This document shows positions 8,205 to 16,738 of a DNA stretch of 30,132 nt, in pieces. Source of the DNA: Candidatus Acidiferrales bacterium. Lineage in GTDB: Bacteria > Acidobacteriota > Terriglobia > Acidoferrales > UBA7541. Location: contig JASHYE010000121.1 in the NCBI GenBank assembly GCA_030043155.1, positions 1-30,132 on the forward strand, written 5' to 3'. The notes beneath the pieces are model-generated. The model was not told the origin of the DNA and ran no database searches. It saw only the letters and a list, made by a program, of their open reading frames with translations. The position numbers were made by a program, and so were the translations under genes. Position 1 is the stretch's first letter, and the number at the start of each line of letters is the position of its first letter.

Positions 8205-8558
8205 CTACAGAAGGCCTTGTTCTTGCTTTTCCTGGCAGTTGATGCAGTAGCGCGTCCACGGAACTGCCTCTAAACGCTTCTGCTGGAGCTCTTCCTGACA
8301 CTGAGCGCACAGGCCAAATGTGTTTTCTCGGATGCGTTCAATGGCTTCGTCAACCAACTGCAGCAGCGCACGATCGTTGTGGGTCTGGCCGAACAAAAAC
8401 TCTTTGGTATAGGAATTTGCAGCCTTATCGGCGAGATCCACCGTTGGATCTTCGTCGGCTTCGCGCCCCTCCTGGCCGGTGCGGACAATAGCCTTGACCA
8501 GTTCCTCCCGGCGCGCCTGCAGCTTCTTTTTATAGTAGTCCAACCTCTTCTTATCCAC
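8205..8558 (-). CDS. DksA/TraR-family zinc-finger regulator
   Basis: A 117-aa protein of the DksA/TraR family, which binds the RNA polymerase secondary channel and alters promoter choice, often with ppGpp. An N-terminal coiled coil (RLDYYKKKLQARREEL) is followed by the tip motif DLADKA (residues 41-46), matching DksA DxxDxA. The zinc finger has Cys84, Cys87, Cys105 and Cys108. It is shorter than E. coli DksA (151 aa). The GTG at 8558 is chosen because TGAGGA (8572-8567) precedes it by 8 nt. An in-frame TTG at 8600 is excluded because it would lie at or upstream of the predicted transcription start. The presence of DxxDxA suggests a true DksA-like activity. Confidence 0.88.
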   Translation of the reverse strand: MDKKRLDYYKKKLQARREELVKAIVRTGQEGREADEDPTVDLADKAANSYTKEFLFGQTHNDRALLQLVDEAIERIRENTFGLCAQCQEELQQKRLEAVPWTRYCINCQEKQEQGLL

Positions 8559-8603
8559 AGTAACGGTCCTCAGAAGGCGATCTGCCCTCAACAAAATCAA
8601 ACG

Positions 8604-8632
8604 ATTTTAGCGGTGCGTTTTTGGATTGTCAA
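8604..8632 (-). promoter_or_regulatory. Promoter of the dksA-like gene
   Basis: On the minus strand a perfect TTGACA (8632-8627) and TAAAAT (8609-8604) are separated by 17 bp, giving a predicted transcription start near 8597. This is one of the strongest sigma-70 promoters in the window, and it settles the translation start at GTG 8558. Confidence 0.78.
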
Positions 8633-8702
8633 ATTCACCGGGCGCATCGCCGCGTAAGCGACGATTAGATGTAGGTGATCTTCCAAAAGTTACTCCGAAA
8701 AG

Positions 8703-9674
8703 CTACTCGGTACCATCTTGCAACGCACGACGCGGATAGCAGAAATGAAAAACGAGGAACAATAGTGCGAGAATGACGAAGCAAGCCACGCTCGCTTCTG
8801 GGCCTATTGTGCCACCGGTAAGCCACCGTGGTCCATGGAATGAGGAGTTCAGCAGGTGGCCCGGCGCCGCCAGACCACTATCAGGAACGCCATAAACGAA
8901 GGTTTCGCCGTAGTCCCAGGCAGCATGAAGCCCAACCGCGAACCATATCGTGCCCGTCCTGCGAAGCGTAAAGCAAAAGAAAAAGCCAATGAGCCCAGCA
9001 GACAACGCGCCAGGCCATCCCTCGCCTACATTGCCGAGATGAAGCGCGCCAAACATAATCGACAATAGGATTGCAGCCGGCCAGAATCCCATTCCTGTCG
9101 TCAACGTGAACTGGCTATACCCTCGAAAAACAAATTCCTCGCCAAAACCCGTTAGCAGGAACGCAGCGCCCCAAACCAGTGCGTACAGGATCAGCCGCCT
9201 GCCGGAAAGCGCCAGATTGCCGAAGCTGAATCCGTGCAAAGCGCCGATCAGGAGTAAGGTTGCCGTGATCGCGACGAAGCCCCAGGCCGCTCCTTCCCAA
9301 AACCGCCGCCCAAATGCTAGGCGTGCCGGAAGACCGTACCGTCCCAACTTGCGCTTCTCAATCCGCGACATGACGAAAGCAGCGATGGTCATCGCAATTA
9401 CAAAGATAATCTCCTGAACGAGAGCAGAGGATGCCGTAAACTCCTCAGTGGAAGCCTTTGGTGCAGACGGTAAATGCAGGAGACCCACTGCCACGGATAA
9501 AATGCCGAGCACTCCCGCGCATACCATGAGAATCGCGATAAAAATCAGCCATCGCCATCCGGCGCGTATTCCCAGCCTTCCCACGAAGACCGCAGCAACT
9601 CGGTCCTCGGCGCTCTTTTTGGATGGACCAGGCATCTGCGGTTCGGCTGGCGGCTTTTCGTCCACCGGGCTCAT
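8703..9674 (-). CDS. CPBP family intramembrane metalloprotease
   Basis: A 323-aa polytopic membrane protein of the CPBP (CAAX protease and bacteriocin-processing) family, related to Rce1. The glutamate pair is at residues 179-180 (FGEEFVFRGY), the first catalytic-type His at 212 (FGALHLGN) and the last motif at 250-254 (LHAAWD). About eight hydrophobic segments follow an N-terminal proline-rich cytoplasmic stretch. ATG 9674 is preferred because GGAGG precedes it by 4 nt. A GTG at 9755 in the same frame would add 27 non-conserved residues. The gene is divergent from lpd. Substrates unknown; some relatives handle peptides or act as immunity proteins, but nothing here points to a bacteriocin. 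Confidence 0.85.
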   Translation of the reverse strand: MSPVDEKPPAEPQMPGPSKKSAEDRVAAVFVGRLGIRAGWRWLIFIAILMVCAGVLGILSVAVGLLHLPSAPKASTEEFTASSALVQEIIFVIAMTIAAFVMSRIEKRKLGRYGLPARLAFGRRFWEGAAWGFVAITATLLLIGALHGFSFGNLALSGRRLILYALVWGAAFLLTGFGEEFVFRGYSQFTLTTGMGFWPAAILLSIMFGALHLGNVGEGWPGALSAGLIGFFFCFTLRRTGTIWFAVGLHAAWDYGETFVYGVPDSGLAAPGHLLNSSFHGPRWLTGGTIGPEASVACFVILALLFLVFHFCYPRRALQDGTE

Positions 9675-9772
9675 AATCCCTCCACTGATATTCTTCGGTT
9701 CCTTTTCGGCAAATCGCATCATACGCGAATAAGAATTTCTGCGAACGAATTTCACGAGGCATGTTTACGCGG

Positions 9773-9801
9773 TTGCGACCCTCCCCAGCGGCTGATAGAA
9801 T
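9773..9801 (+). promoter_or_regulatory. Candidate promoter of the lpd operon
   Basis: TTGCGA (9773-9778) and TAGAAT (9796-9801) are spaced by 17 bp, about 92 bp upstream of the lpd start, in the divergent region with the CPBP gene. It is a reasonable sigma-70 match and the best one visible before the operon. Confidence 0.45.
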
Positions 9802-9893
9802 CGTTCGTTTACACAGTATGGAAAGCGGTCGCTGTGTGCCAGCGGCTGGCATTTTTCTTCAGGATCAGTCGGAAGCCAGTAAGGAGAGCGAGT

Positions 9894-11291
9894 TTGGCCA
9901 AATACGATCTTGCGATTATAGGAAGTGGGCCGGGAGGATACGTTGCGGGCATCCGCGCCGGACAATGGGGCCTGAAAACAATTGTCATTGAGAAGGACCC
10001 GTTCCTCGGCGGCACATGCCTGCATGTTGGCTGCATTCCTACCAAAGTGCTGCTTCATCACGCCGATCTGTACGAAGATTTCAAGCGCGCTTCGGAGTTC
10101 GGTTTTGAAGTGAAAGATATCAAGGTGAACTGGCCAGCGATGATCGCGCGCAAAACGAAAATCGTGAATAAACACGCCAAGGGCATAGAGTTTCTTTTCA
10201 AGAAGAACAAAGTCGAGTCGATGCAGGGCTGGGGCCGCATCGCAGGTCCCGGCAGGGTTTCCGTCGAGCAGAACGGTAAGAAAACGGAAATCGAAGCCGC
10301 CAACATCATGCTCGCATCCGGCTCTGATGCGCGATCGCTTCCGGGAGTCACGATCAACAATAGCGATGTTCTTGATAATCGCGGCATGCTCGACATGCCT
10401 TCCATTCCGAAATCACTGGTCATTGTTGGCGCAGGAGCCGTCGGAGTTGAATTTGCATCGATCTATAAGACTTTTGGCACCGATGTGACAATTCTTGAAC
10501 GCTTGCCGCGTATGGTGCCGCTTGAGGACGAAGAAATCTCTGCAGAGCTCGCAAAAGCCTTCAGGAAGCGCGGAATCCGGTTTGAACTAGAGGCCGCCGT
10601 CGAATCCGTGAAGAGCGATTCCAAGGGCGTGACCGTCGCCTTCAAAGACAAATCAGGAAACGCCCAGACTCTCGCCGCCGAAAAAGTTCTGATCGCCGTG
10701 GGCCGCCGTCCGGTCACGGAAGACGTCGGCTTGGAAAAGACCAAAGCCAAAGTCGAGCGTGGCTTCGTCCACACTTCTCCCTATATGGAAACAGACGAGC
10801 CGCATCTCTACGCGATCGGCGATATTGTCGCCGGTCAGCCGCAGCTCGCACACGCTGCCTCAATGCAGGGCATCATCGCGGTTGGCCGAATCGCTGGAAA
10901 ACCCGTCCAGCCATTCGACCGCAATCGTTGTCCGAATTGCACCTTCTGCGAACCACAAATCGGCTCAGTCGGCCTGACCGAAAAGCAGGCGCGTGATGCG
11001 GGTTACAAAGTGAAAACCGGCAAGTTTCCTTTCGTCGGCAACAGCAAATCTTCGATTCTGGGCCGTCACGAAGGATTCATTAAAGTCGTTGCCGATGGGA
11101 AGTACAATGAAATACTGGGAGTGCATTCGATTGGCTCGCTTTCGACTGAAATCATTGCCGAAGCGACGACATCGCTCCAATTGGAAGGCGCCGTTGACGA
11201 CATGATGGCAATGATTCACGCGCATCCTACGGTTTGGGAAGCGATGGGAGATGCATTCAATTCCGTGATGGGTTTGACGATTAACGCGTAA
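9894..11291 (+). CDS. lpdA: Dihydrolipoyl dehydrogenase (E3)
   Basis: E3 re-oxidises dihydrolipoyl groups of 2-oxo-acid dehydrogenase complexes, passing electrons through FAD to NAD+. The 465-aa product has the FAD-binding GSGPGGYVAG (residues 10-19), the redox disulfide in GGTCLHVGCIPTK (Cys42, Cys47), the NAD-binding VIVGAGAVGVEFA-type motif, YAIGD, and the C-terminal active-site HAHPTVWE. The TTG at 9894 starts the protein exactly at the family N-terminus (AKYDLAIIG), with AAGGAG upstream. A longer frame open to 9834 adds 20 unrelated residues. It is the first gene of the operon with lipB (6-nt gap) and the E1/E2 genes. Confidence 0.95.
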   Translation: MAKYDLAIIGSGPGGYVAGIRAGQWGLKTIVIEKDPFLGGTCLHVGCIPTKVLLHHADLYEDFKRASEFGFEVKDIKVNWPAMIARKTKIVNKHAKGIEFLFKKNKVESMQGWGRIAGPGRVSVEQNGKKTEIEAANIMLASGSDARSLPGVTINNSDVLDNRGMLDMPSIPKSLVIVGAGAVGVEFASIYKTFGTDVTILERLPRMVPLEDEEISAELAKAFRKRGIRFELEAAVESVKSDSKGVTVAFKDKSGNAQTLAAEKVLIAVGRRPVTEDVGLEKTKAKVERGFVHTSPYMETDEPHLYAIGDIVAGQPQLAHAASMQGIIAVGRIAGKPVQPFDRNRCPNCTFCEPQIGSVGLTEKQARDAGYKVKTGKFPFVGNSKSSILGRHEGFIKVVADGKYNEILGVHSIGSLSTEIIAEATTSLQLEGAVDDMMAMIHAHPTVWEAMGDAFNSVMGLTINA

Positions 11292-11297
11292 AGCGCA

Positions 11298-12059
11298 ATG
11301 GAGACGCTAGCTATCGACGAAAGGGAGTGCTGGGCTGTTGACTGCGGTTTGCTGCCGTACGAAGATGCTTGCAAACTGCAGCACCGGCTGGTAGCAGCGC
11401 GCAAAGCTGGCGCCGTGCCGGACGTGTTACTTCTGTGCGAGCATCCGCACGTGATTACTCTCGGCCGCAACGGTCATCAGGAGCATCTTCTTGCTTCGGA
11501 GCACCTGCTCCGGCAGATGAACGTTCAGTTTTATCCAACCGATCGCGGTGGAGACATCACCTATCATGGCCCCGGACAGATCGTCGGCTATCCGATTCTC
11601 GATCTTACGGCCATTCGTCGCGATGTTGCCTGGTATCTCCGTCAGCTCGAAGAACTGATGATTTCGGTCACGGGCAATTTCGGCATAGAAGCAACTCGCA
11701 AAACCGGCATGACTGGCGTTTGGGTCGAGCGTCCGGCGCAGGATGGCATGCCTCCAACAGCCGAAAAGCTCGCCGCGATTGGCGTTCATCTCAGCCGCTG
11801 GGTGACGTCTCACGGCTTCGCTTACAATGTCTCTACGGATTTGCGCTACTTCGATTTGATCGTCCCCTGCGGATTGCAAGGCAAGCGCGCTACGTCCTTG
11901 GAAGCTGTGCTTGGCCTTACGATCGATAGCCAGGAAGTGCTTCCGATTCTGATTCAGCGCTTTGGCGAAATTTTTGGCCGCAAAATGCAGATCGTTTCAC
12001 GCGAGTCGCTCGATGAAGTCTTACGCCAGCAGGAGGCGCAGGTTCATGCGATGGTCTGA
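11298..12059 (+). CDS. lipB: Octanoyl-[ACP]:protein N-octanoyltransferase
   Basis: LipB moves octanoate from acyl carrier protein to the lipoyl domains of E2 proteins, the first step of lipoate assembly. The 253-aa protein shows CEHPHVITLGRNG, RGGDITYHGPGQIVGYPI, the catalytic Lys157 (EKLAAIGVH) and Cys191 (PCGL), so it should be active. It starts 6 nt after lpd ends. Its place between lpd and the E1/E2 genes links cofactor attachment to the complex that uses it. The lipoyl synthase gene lipA is not in the window. Confidence 0.95.
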   Translation: METLAIDERECWAVDCGLLPYEDACKLQHRLVAARKAGAVPDVLLLCEHPHVITLGRNGHQEHLLASEHLLRQMNVQFYPTDRGGDITYHGPGQIVGYPILDLTAIRRDVAWYLRQLEELMISVTGNFGIEATRKTGMTGVWVERPAQDGMPPTAEKLAAIGVHLSRWVTSHGFAYNVSTDLRYFDLIVPCGLQGKRATSLEAVLGLTIDSQEVLPILIQRFGEIFGRKMQIVSRESLDEVLRQQEAQVHAMV

Positions 12060-12143
12060 GGATCGCCGGCGGTTCTCCAATGGGGCCGCGCCACGCCCAT
12101 TATCTTGCCGTAGAATAGGAACAGTTTCCGCAGGGAGTACAAG

Positions 12144-13442
12144 ATGAGCTATCCGCTCACCAAAGAGCAGCACCTCGAGCTTTATTACTACATGAAGTTG
12201 AATCGTATGTTGGATGAGCAGCTCGTACGGCTTTTCCGGCAAAACGTTGTCGTAGGCGGGCTCTATTCCAATCTCGGGCAGGAAGCTACATCTGTCGGTA
12301 CCGCGTATGCCCTGGAAAAGCGCGACTGGATCGCGCCGATGATTCGCAATGTCGGCGGTCTGCTGGTGAAAGGTTTCAAGCCGCGCGACATACTCATGCA
12401 ATATATGGCGCGTCGCGATTCGCCCACGATGGGCAAGGACGGAACCAGCCATTTCGGTGATTTGAAAGTTCGCCACGTAGTCTCGCCTATCTCCATGCTG
12501 GGCGACCTCGTTCCTGTCATGACCGGCGTCGCCATCGCCGGACGATATCTTGGCCAAAACATTGTCGCCATGACCTGGGTCGGCGACGGTGCTACTTCCA
12601 CGGGCGCTTTCCATGAAGGCCTGAACTTCGCCGCGACGCAGCGCGCGCCTTTGGTCCTTGTGGTTGAGAATAATCAATGGGCATACTCCACTCCTGTCGC
12701 GAAGCAAGTTCCAATTCACAATTTGGCCGATCGCGCCAAGGCTTACGGTATTGCAAGCTCCATCGTAGACGGCAACGATGTCGTCGCAGTCTACCAAATC
12801 GCCAAGGAAGCTGTGGATCGTTGCCGGGCGGGAAACGGCCCCGTGCTCATCGAGGCAAAAACTATGCGCATGAAGGGCCATGCGCAGCACGATCCCGCCG
12901 AATACGTTCCCAAAGAAATGTTCGAGTATTGGGAAGCGCGGGATCCAATTGCACGCTATGAGAAATATCTGACCGAAAATGGCATTTGGGACTCCAAGTC
13001 GAAAGCAGCTCTCGACGCGCGCATCGACAAAGAGCTAAAGGAAGAATTGGAAGCCGCGGAAAAATCCCCGTTGCCTCCTCCTGAGCTCGCCGAGCAGGGA
13101 GTCTATTGCGATGGATGCCACACCGTCGAAGCCGAATGGAAACGCTCAAAGAAAGAAGTGATGCCGCCGCAATCGAGCGTCAAGCCCGAATGGGAGGTCG
13201 CTGATTTTGGCGGCTTCGATTTGGCTTCCGCGATGTCGAAGAAGGCAGCCGCCGGCGTTGGCAATGGAGAGATGAACGCTTCGTCTTCCATCGCGGGAAA
13301 GCCGATGCGTGCATCTTCCCCTGTGAAATCCAACGGAAAGAAAACAGTAACGCAAAAAACAAACGGCTATCCGAGTGAGACGAAAATCGCCCAGAGAGTG
13401 CCTTTTGGCCGCGGCCCCAAAGGCAAAGCGGGGAGGAAGTAA
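12144..13442 (+). CDS. 2-oxo-acid dehydrogenase E1 component, alpha subunit
   Basis: The thiamine diphosphate-dependent E1 alpha subunit. The TPP-binding motif starts at GDGATSTGAFHEG (residues 147-159) and closes with ENNQWAYSTP, and the phospho-loop region around MRMKGHAQHD is present. The pyruvate and branched-chain oxoacid types are hard to separate by eye. The protein is 432 aa, about 100 longer than a usual E1 alpha. After the core come CDGCH (322-326), a charged linker, and an Ala/Ser/Lys/Gly-rich tail ending PFGRGPKGKAGRK. GGGAG precedes the ATG by 7 nt. The stop overlaps the E1 beta start (TAATG), so the subunits are translationally coupled. Confidence 0.92.
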   Translation: MSYPLTKEQHLELYYYMKLNRMLDEQLVRLFRQNVVVGGLYSNLGQEATSVGTAYALEKRDWIAPMIRNVGGLLVKGFKPRDILMQYMARRDSPTMGKDGTSHFGDLKVRHVVSPISMLGDLVPVMTGVAIAGRYLGQNIVAMTWVGDGATSTGAFHEGLNFAATQRAPLVLVVENNQWAYSTPVAKQVPIHNLADRAKAYGIASSIVDGNDVVAVYQIAKEAVDRCRAGNGPVLIEAKTMRMKGHAQHDPAEYVPKEMFEYWEARDPIARYEKYLTENGIWDSKSKAALDARIDKELKEELEAAEKSPLPPPELAEQGVYCDGCHTVEAEWKRSKKEVMPPQSSVKPEWEVADFGGFDLASAMSKKAAAGVGNGEMNASSSIAGKPMRASSPVKSNGKKTVTQKTNGYPSETKIAQRVPFGRGPKGKAGRK

Positions 13443-14416
13443 TGGCGCCGGTCACGATGCTCGAGGCGATTCGCCAGGCGATCTTCGAGGAGATGGAACG
13501 CGATCCCACCGTCGTCACCATCGGCGAAGACATCGGCGTGTATGGCGGCGCATTCAAGGTCACCGCGGGTTTGCTCGAGCGCTTCGGTTGGGAGCGGGTG
13601 ATTGATACGCCCATTAGCGAAACGGCGATCATCGGTGCGGCTGTCGGCATGAGTTATCAGGGCCTTCGGCCCATCGCTGAATTGCAGTTCATCGATTTCA
13701 TTGCCTGCTGCTTCAATCAAATCACGAATTTCGTCGCGAAATCTCATTACCGCTGGGGCGCGCCCGTGCCCATGGTGATGCGCGGTCCATCTGGCGGAGG
13801 AGTGCACGGTGGTCCGTTCCACTCAGCGAATCCCGAAATGTACTTCGTGCACACGCCCGGCTTGAAAGTGATTTATCCGTCTACGGCCTATGACGCGAAA
13901 GGCCTGCTGAAGTCGGCCATCCGCGACAACAATCCTGTGCTGTTCCTCGAACACAAATTTCTTTATCGGAGAATCAAAGAAGAGCTGCCCGCGGACGACT
14001 ACACTGTCCCGATTGGAAAAGCCATCGTCCGCCGCGAGGGCCGCGATCTCACGATCGTCACTTATGCAGCCATGATGCACACTTCGCTCGAAGCCGCGGA
14101 AGAACTCGCAAGAGAGGGAATTGAAGCCGAAATCGTAGACTTGCGCACGCTGCTTCCTCTCGACAAAGACACGATTTTGCAGTCGGTGAAAAAGACCAAC
14201 AAGCTTTTGATCGTTCACGAAGACACGCGCACCGGCGGCATCGCCGGAGAAATTGCTGCAGTTGCCTGTGAAGGTGCTTTTGAAGACCTCGACGGCCCGA
14301 TCCTGCGCGTGACGGCAAAGGATTCGCCAGTCCCATTTTCGCCGCCGCTCGAAGAGCGCTTTTTACCGAATAAGAACGATGTCCTCGCGGCCGCGCGCGA
14401 ACTGGCAAGATATTGA
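13442..14416 (+). CDS. 2-oxo-acid dehydrogenase E1 component, beta subunit
   Basis: The 324-aa beta subunit of the heterotetrameric E1. Typical features are MLEAIRQAIFEEMERDPTVV at the start, GEDIGVYGGAFKVT, DTPISETAIIGAAVG, the HGGPFHSANPE loop and LRTLLPLDKDTI, with a normal C-terminal EERFLPNKNDV region. It shares one base with the E1 alpha stop codon and has GGAGGAAG just upstream. With E1 alpha it decarboxylates the 2-oxo acid and reductively acylates the lipoyl group of E2. Its length is normal and no key feature looks missing. Confidence 0.94.
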   Translation: MAPVTMLEAIRQAIFEEMERDPTVVTIGEDIGVYGGAFKVTAGLLERFGWERVIDTPISETAIIGAAVGMSYQGLRPIAELQFIDFIACCFNQITNFVAKSHYRWGAPVPMVMRGPSGGGVHGGPFHSANPEMYFVHTPGLKVIYPSTAYDAKGLLKSAIRDNNPVLFLEHKFLYRRIKEELPADDYTVPIGKAIVRREGRDLTIVTYAAMMHTSLEAAEELAREGIEAEIVDLRTLLPLDKDTILQSVKKTNKLLIVHEDTRTGGIAGEIAAVACEGAFEDLDGPILRVTAKDSPVPFSPPLEERFLPNKNDVLAAARELARY

Positions 14417-14434
14417 ATTCCCAAGGAGAGCGAA

Positions 14435-15853
14435 ATGGCAACTGACGTAATCATGCCCCAGATGGGGGAAAGCATTTTTGAGGGAACCATCACCAAATGG
14501 CTCAAGAAGCCCGGCGAAAAAGTGGAGCGCGATGAGCCGCTGTTCGAAATTTCCACCGACAAAGTCGACGCGGAAATTCCGTCGCCGGCGGCCGGCGTTC
14601 TGAAAGAGATCAAGGTCTCTGAAGGCCAGACCGTTCCGATTCAGACCGTCGTCGGCGTGATTGATGGAGCTGGCGGCGCCGCGGCTTCTGCTCCAGCGCC
14701 CGCACCTGCGAAGCAGGAACCGGCCAAACAGGAAGCCCGCCAGCGCGCGGACGAAAAGCCCGCGCCTGCCTCTGCTCCGAGTAGGCCCGAAGCCGCAAGG
14801 GCGGATGCCTCAAAGGCAGCAGCTCAGCAGTCCGCTCCGGCTCCGCGCGGTGCTACCCCTGTGCCTACGGCAACTCCGCAGCGCGCCGCAACCGAAAAAG
14901 TCCGCAGCTCGCCGCTCGTACGTCGTCTCGCCAAGGAAAACAATATCGATTTGACGCAAGTCCCCGGCACGGGCGCCGGAGGTCGCGTGAGCAAGAGGGA
15001 CATTCTCGGTGCCATGGAAGGCGGAGGCGCGGGCTACCAGCAAGTCCCCGCTCCGTCATACGCCGCTCCGGCTCAGCGTCCCGCAGCAGTTCCTCCTCCT
15101 TCTGGCACCCAGGTCCATGCCGCTCTGGAGACTGCTGTGCCGAGGGAGCGCATGTACTTCGGGAATTACAGCGTAGAGCCCATGAGCGTGATGCGGCAGA
15201 AAATCGCCGAGCACATGGTCATGTCCAAGCGCGTGTCGCCGCACGTTTACTCGATCGACGAGGCCGACGTCACCGGTTTGGTCAAGCTGCGCAATCAGAA
15301 AAAGGAAGAGTTTGAGCGCGCCACTGGCTCGAAGCTGACCTTCATGCCGTTCTTCATTCGCGCGGCCGTCGAGGGGCTCCGCGCCTTTCCGACGGTAAAT
15401 TCTTCCGTAGACGGCACCAATATCGTGTTCCACCGTGAATGCAATATCGGCATTGCTGTCGCGCTCGATTGGGGCCTGATCGTGCCCGTGGTGAAAAATG
15501 CCGAAGAGAAGAATTTCCTCGGCCTGCAGCGCGCGATCAACGATCTCGCCGAACGTGCCCGCTCAAAGCGGCTCAAGCCCGAAGAAGTCCAGGAAGGGAC
15601 ATTCTCAATCACAAATCCTGGAGTCTTTGGCGGCCTCATGGGATTGCCGGTCATCAGCCAGCCCAACGTCGCCATCCTTGGATTGGGTACGATTGAGAAG
15701 CGTCCCGTAGTCGTGGATGACGCGATCGCTATTCGTTCGATGGTCTACTTGACGCTAAGCTACGACCATCGCGTGGTCGATGGCGCCATCGCGCATCAGT
15801 TCATGGGCAAAGTGAAGCATTTCCTCGAAAACTGGACAGAAAGCATTCTGTAG
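14435..15853 (+). CDS. 2-oxo-acid dehydrogenase E2 (dihydrolipoyl acyltransferase)
   Basis: The 472-aa core of the complex. A single lipoyl domain covers residues 1-77, with the lipoylated Lys43 in EISTDKVDAEIPSP. A long Ala/Pro-rich linker (about 80-160) leads to the peripheral-subunit-binding domain (SSPLVRRLAKENNIDL, GTGAGGRVSKRDIL). After a second flexible linker comes the catalytic domain, beginning near MRQKIAEHM and carrying the active-site SYDHRVVDGA near the C-terminus. AAGGAG lies 6 nt before the ATG, and the gene begins 18 nt after E1 beta. Pyruvate and branched-chain oxoacids are both possible substrates; the lpd-lipB linkage does not decide between them. Confidence 0.94.
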   Translation: MATDVIMPQMGESIFEGTITKWLKKPGEKVERDEPLFEISTDKVDAEIPSPAAGVLKEIKVSEGQTVPIQTVVGVIDGAGGAAASAPAPAPAKQEPAKQEARQRADEKPAPASAPSRPEAARADASKAAAQQSAPAPRGATPVPTATPQRAATEKVRSSPLVRRLAKENNIDLTQVPGTGAGGRVSKRDILGAMEGGGAGYQQVPAPSYAAPAQRPAAVPPPSGTQVHAALETAVPRERMYFGNYSVEPMSVMRQKIAEHMVMSKRVSPHVYSIDEADVTGLVKLRNQKKEEFERATGSKLTFMPFFIRAAVEGLRAFPTVNSSVDGTNIVFHRECNIGIAVALDWGLIVPVVKNAEEKNFLGLQRAINDLAERARSKRLKPEEVQEGTFSITNPGVFGGLMGLPVISQPNVAILGLGTIEKRPVVVDDAIAIRSMVYLTLSYDHRVVDGAIAHQFMGKVKHFLENWTESIL

Positions 15854-15867
15854 TCCCAATCTGCATG

Positions 15868-15895
15868 GGGCGGGATCATCTCTCGCCCTATTTTA
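15868..15895 (+). terminator. Terminator of the lpd-lipB-E1-E2 operon
   Basis: GGGCGGGA / TCTCGCCC (15868-15875 and 15881-15888, one G-T pair, 5-nt loop) is followed by TATTTTAA, 15 bp after the E2 stop and before the convergent DUF3037 gene. The T-tract is modest. Confidence 0.65.
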
Positions 15896-15922
15896 ATCTC
15901 GCGCGCCGCGTCTGCGCAATTC

Positions 15923-16735
15923 CTATTGCAGCCTCATTCGCAGCCTTTCCGCGAATATTTCAGACTGCGGCAGCGTAACCAGGCTGATGTTCTGCTTCTC
16001 GAAGAGCCGCAAGATGAATTCGTGCCGCGGATTATCCGGCAACGGGGCTGCTTCTGTAATCGCCGTAACTTCCGAGCTCGAATGGCGCGCGCGAATGCAT
16101 TCCGCCGTGTAGGCGAGCGCTTTCGCTTGCGCCGGGTCCCTCGTGAGTGAAAATGCCTGGACATATCCGCGTGTGCCATTGAAACGGTAGCCGTAATCGA
16201 TGCGCATTGGATCTCCCGGTTGCGTGAACTGTTCCGCGCGCACACCTTTCTCCATTTTCGCGAGCACGCGATGCCTGCGAAAGACGTCATTCAGTTTCAT
16301 TCGGATCCACGCGCGGGTGTTTTCGAGAATTGCCGCGCCGCGCGAAGTCCTGGGAGGAATCGCGACGTGCTCTTGATAAAGGCGGTCAAGCTCCGCGTCG
16401 AAATCTTCGGCCATCACCGCCTTGCGCGAGCTGAATTGCAGTGTGCTTGAGAACGTCTGCTCCATTTTCTCGATCCATGTGGCGCTTGCGCCAGTCGAAG
16501 TGAGTTCAGTCCGGAAGGAGCCGGAAAGGTTCCGTAGAAACCGGTCATCCGCGCTCGGATGCAGCCGCCGCACGCGCACAATCTCCGCATCCTCTTCAAT
16601 CAAGCGTGCGCGGGCCAGTTGCTTGCGTGAATCCTCAAGGATAACTCCAACATTCACCCACTCATCGCGCGCAAGATTGGGCACATATCTCAGGACAAGA
16701 TAGCTCAGCATTTTCTGTTGTTTCGAGTCAGTCAT
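15923..16735 (-). CDS. DUF3037 family protein
   Basis: A 270-aa protein of unknown function matching DUF3037 by its N-terminus: SYLVLRYVPNLARDEWVNVGVILED is followed by charged alpha-helical sequence. It has no signal peptide, membrane helix or obvious catalytic motif. The ATG is at 16735; Met9 is a possible alternative. It begins 3 nt after the stop of the HipA-like kinase gene (TGA-TCC-ATG), so translation is very probably coupled. I recall DUF3037 genes next to HipA-like kinases in several bacterial groups, which suggests the two proteins act together. DUF3037 would then be a partner, substrate or regulator of the kinase. That role is inference. Confidence 0.8.
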   Translation of the reverse strand: MTDSKQQKMLSYLVLRYVPNLARDEWVNVGVILEDSRKQLARARLIEEDAEIVRVRRLHPSADDRFLRNLSGSFRTELTSTGASATWIEKMEQTFSSTLQFSSRKAVMAEDFDAELDRLYQEHVAIPPRTSRGAAILENTRAWIRMKLNDVFRRHRVLAKMEKGVRAEQFTQPGDPMRIDYGYRFNGTRGYVQAFSLTRDPAQAKALAYTAECIRARHSSSEVTAITEAAPLPDNPRHEFILRLFEKQNISLVTLPQSEIFAERLRMRLQ

Positions 16736-16738
16736 GGA

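Noticed and set aside
12021..12890. 289-aa open frame antisense to E1 alpha
   Set aside because: The opposite strand carries an unmistakable TPP-binding E1 alpha; this is a by-product of GC-rich codon use.
13107..13121. CxxCH haem-attachment motif in E1 alpha
   Set aside because: Covalent haem attachment needs export to the periplasm, and this protein has no signal peptide. Kept only as an oddity of the tail.
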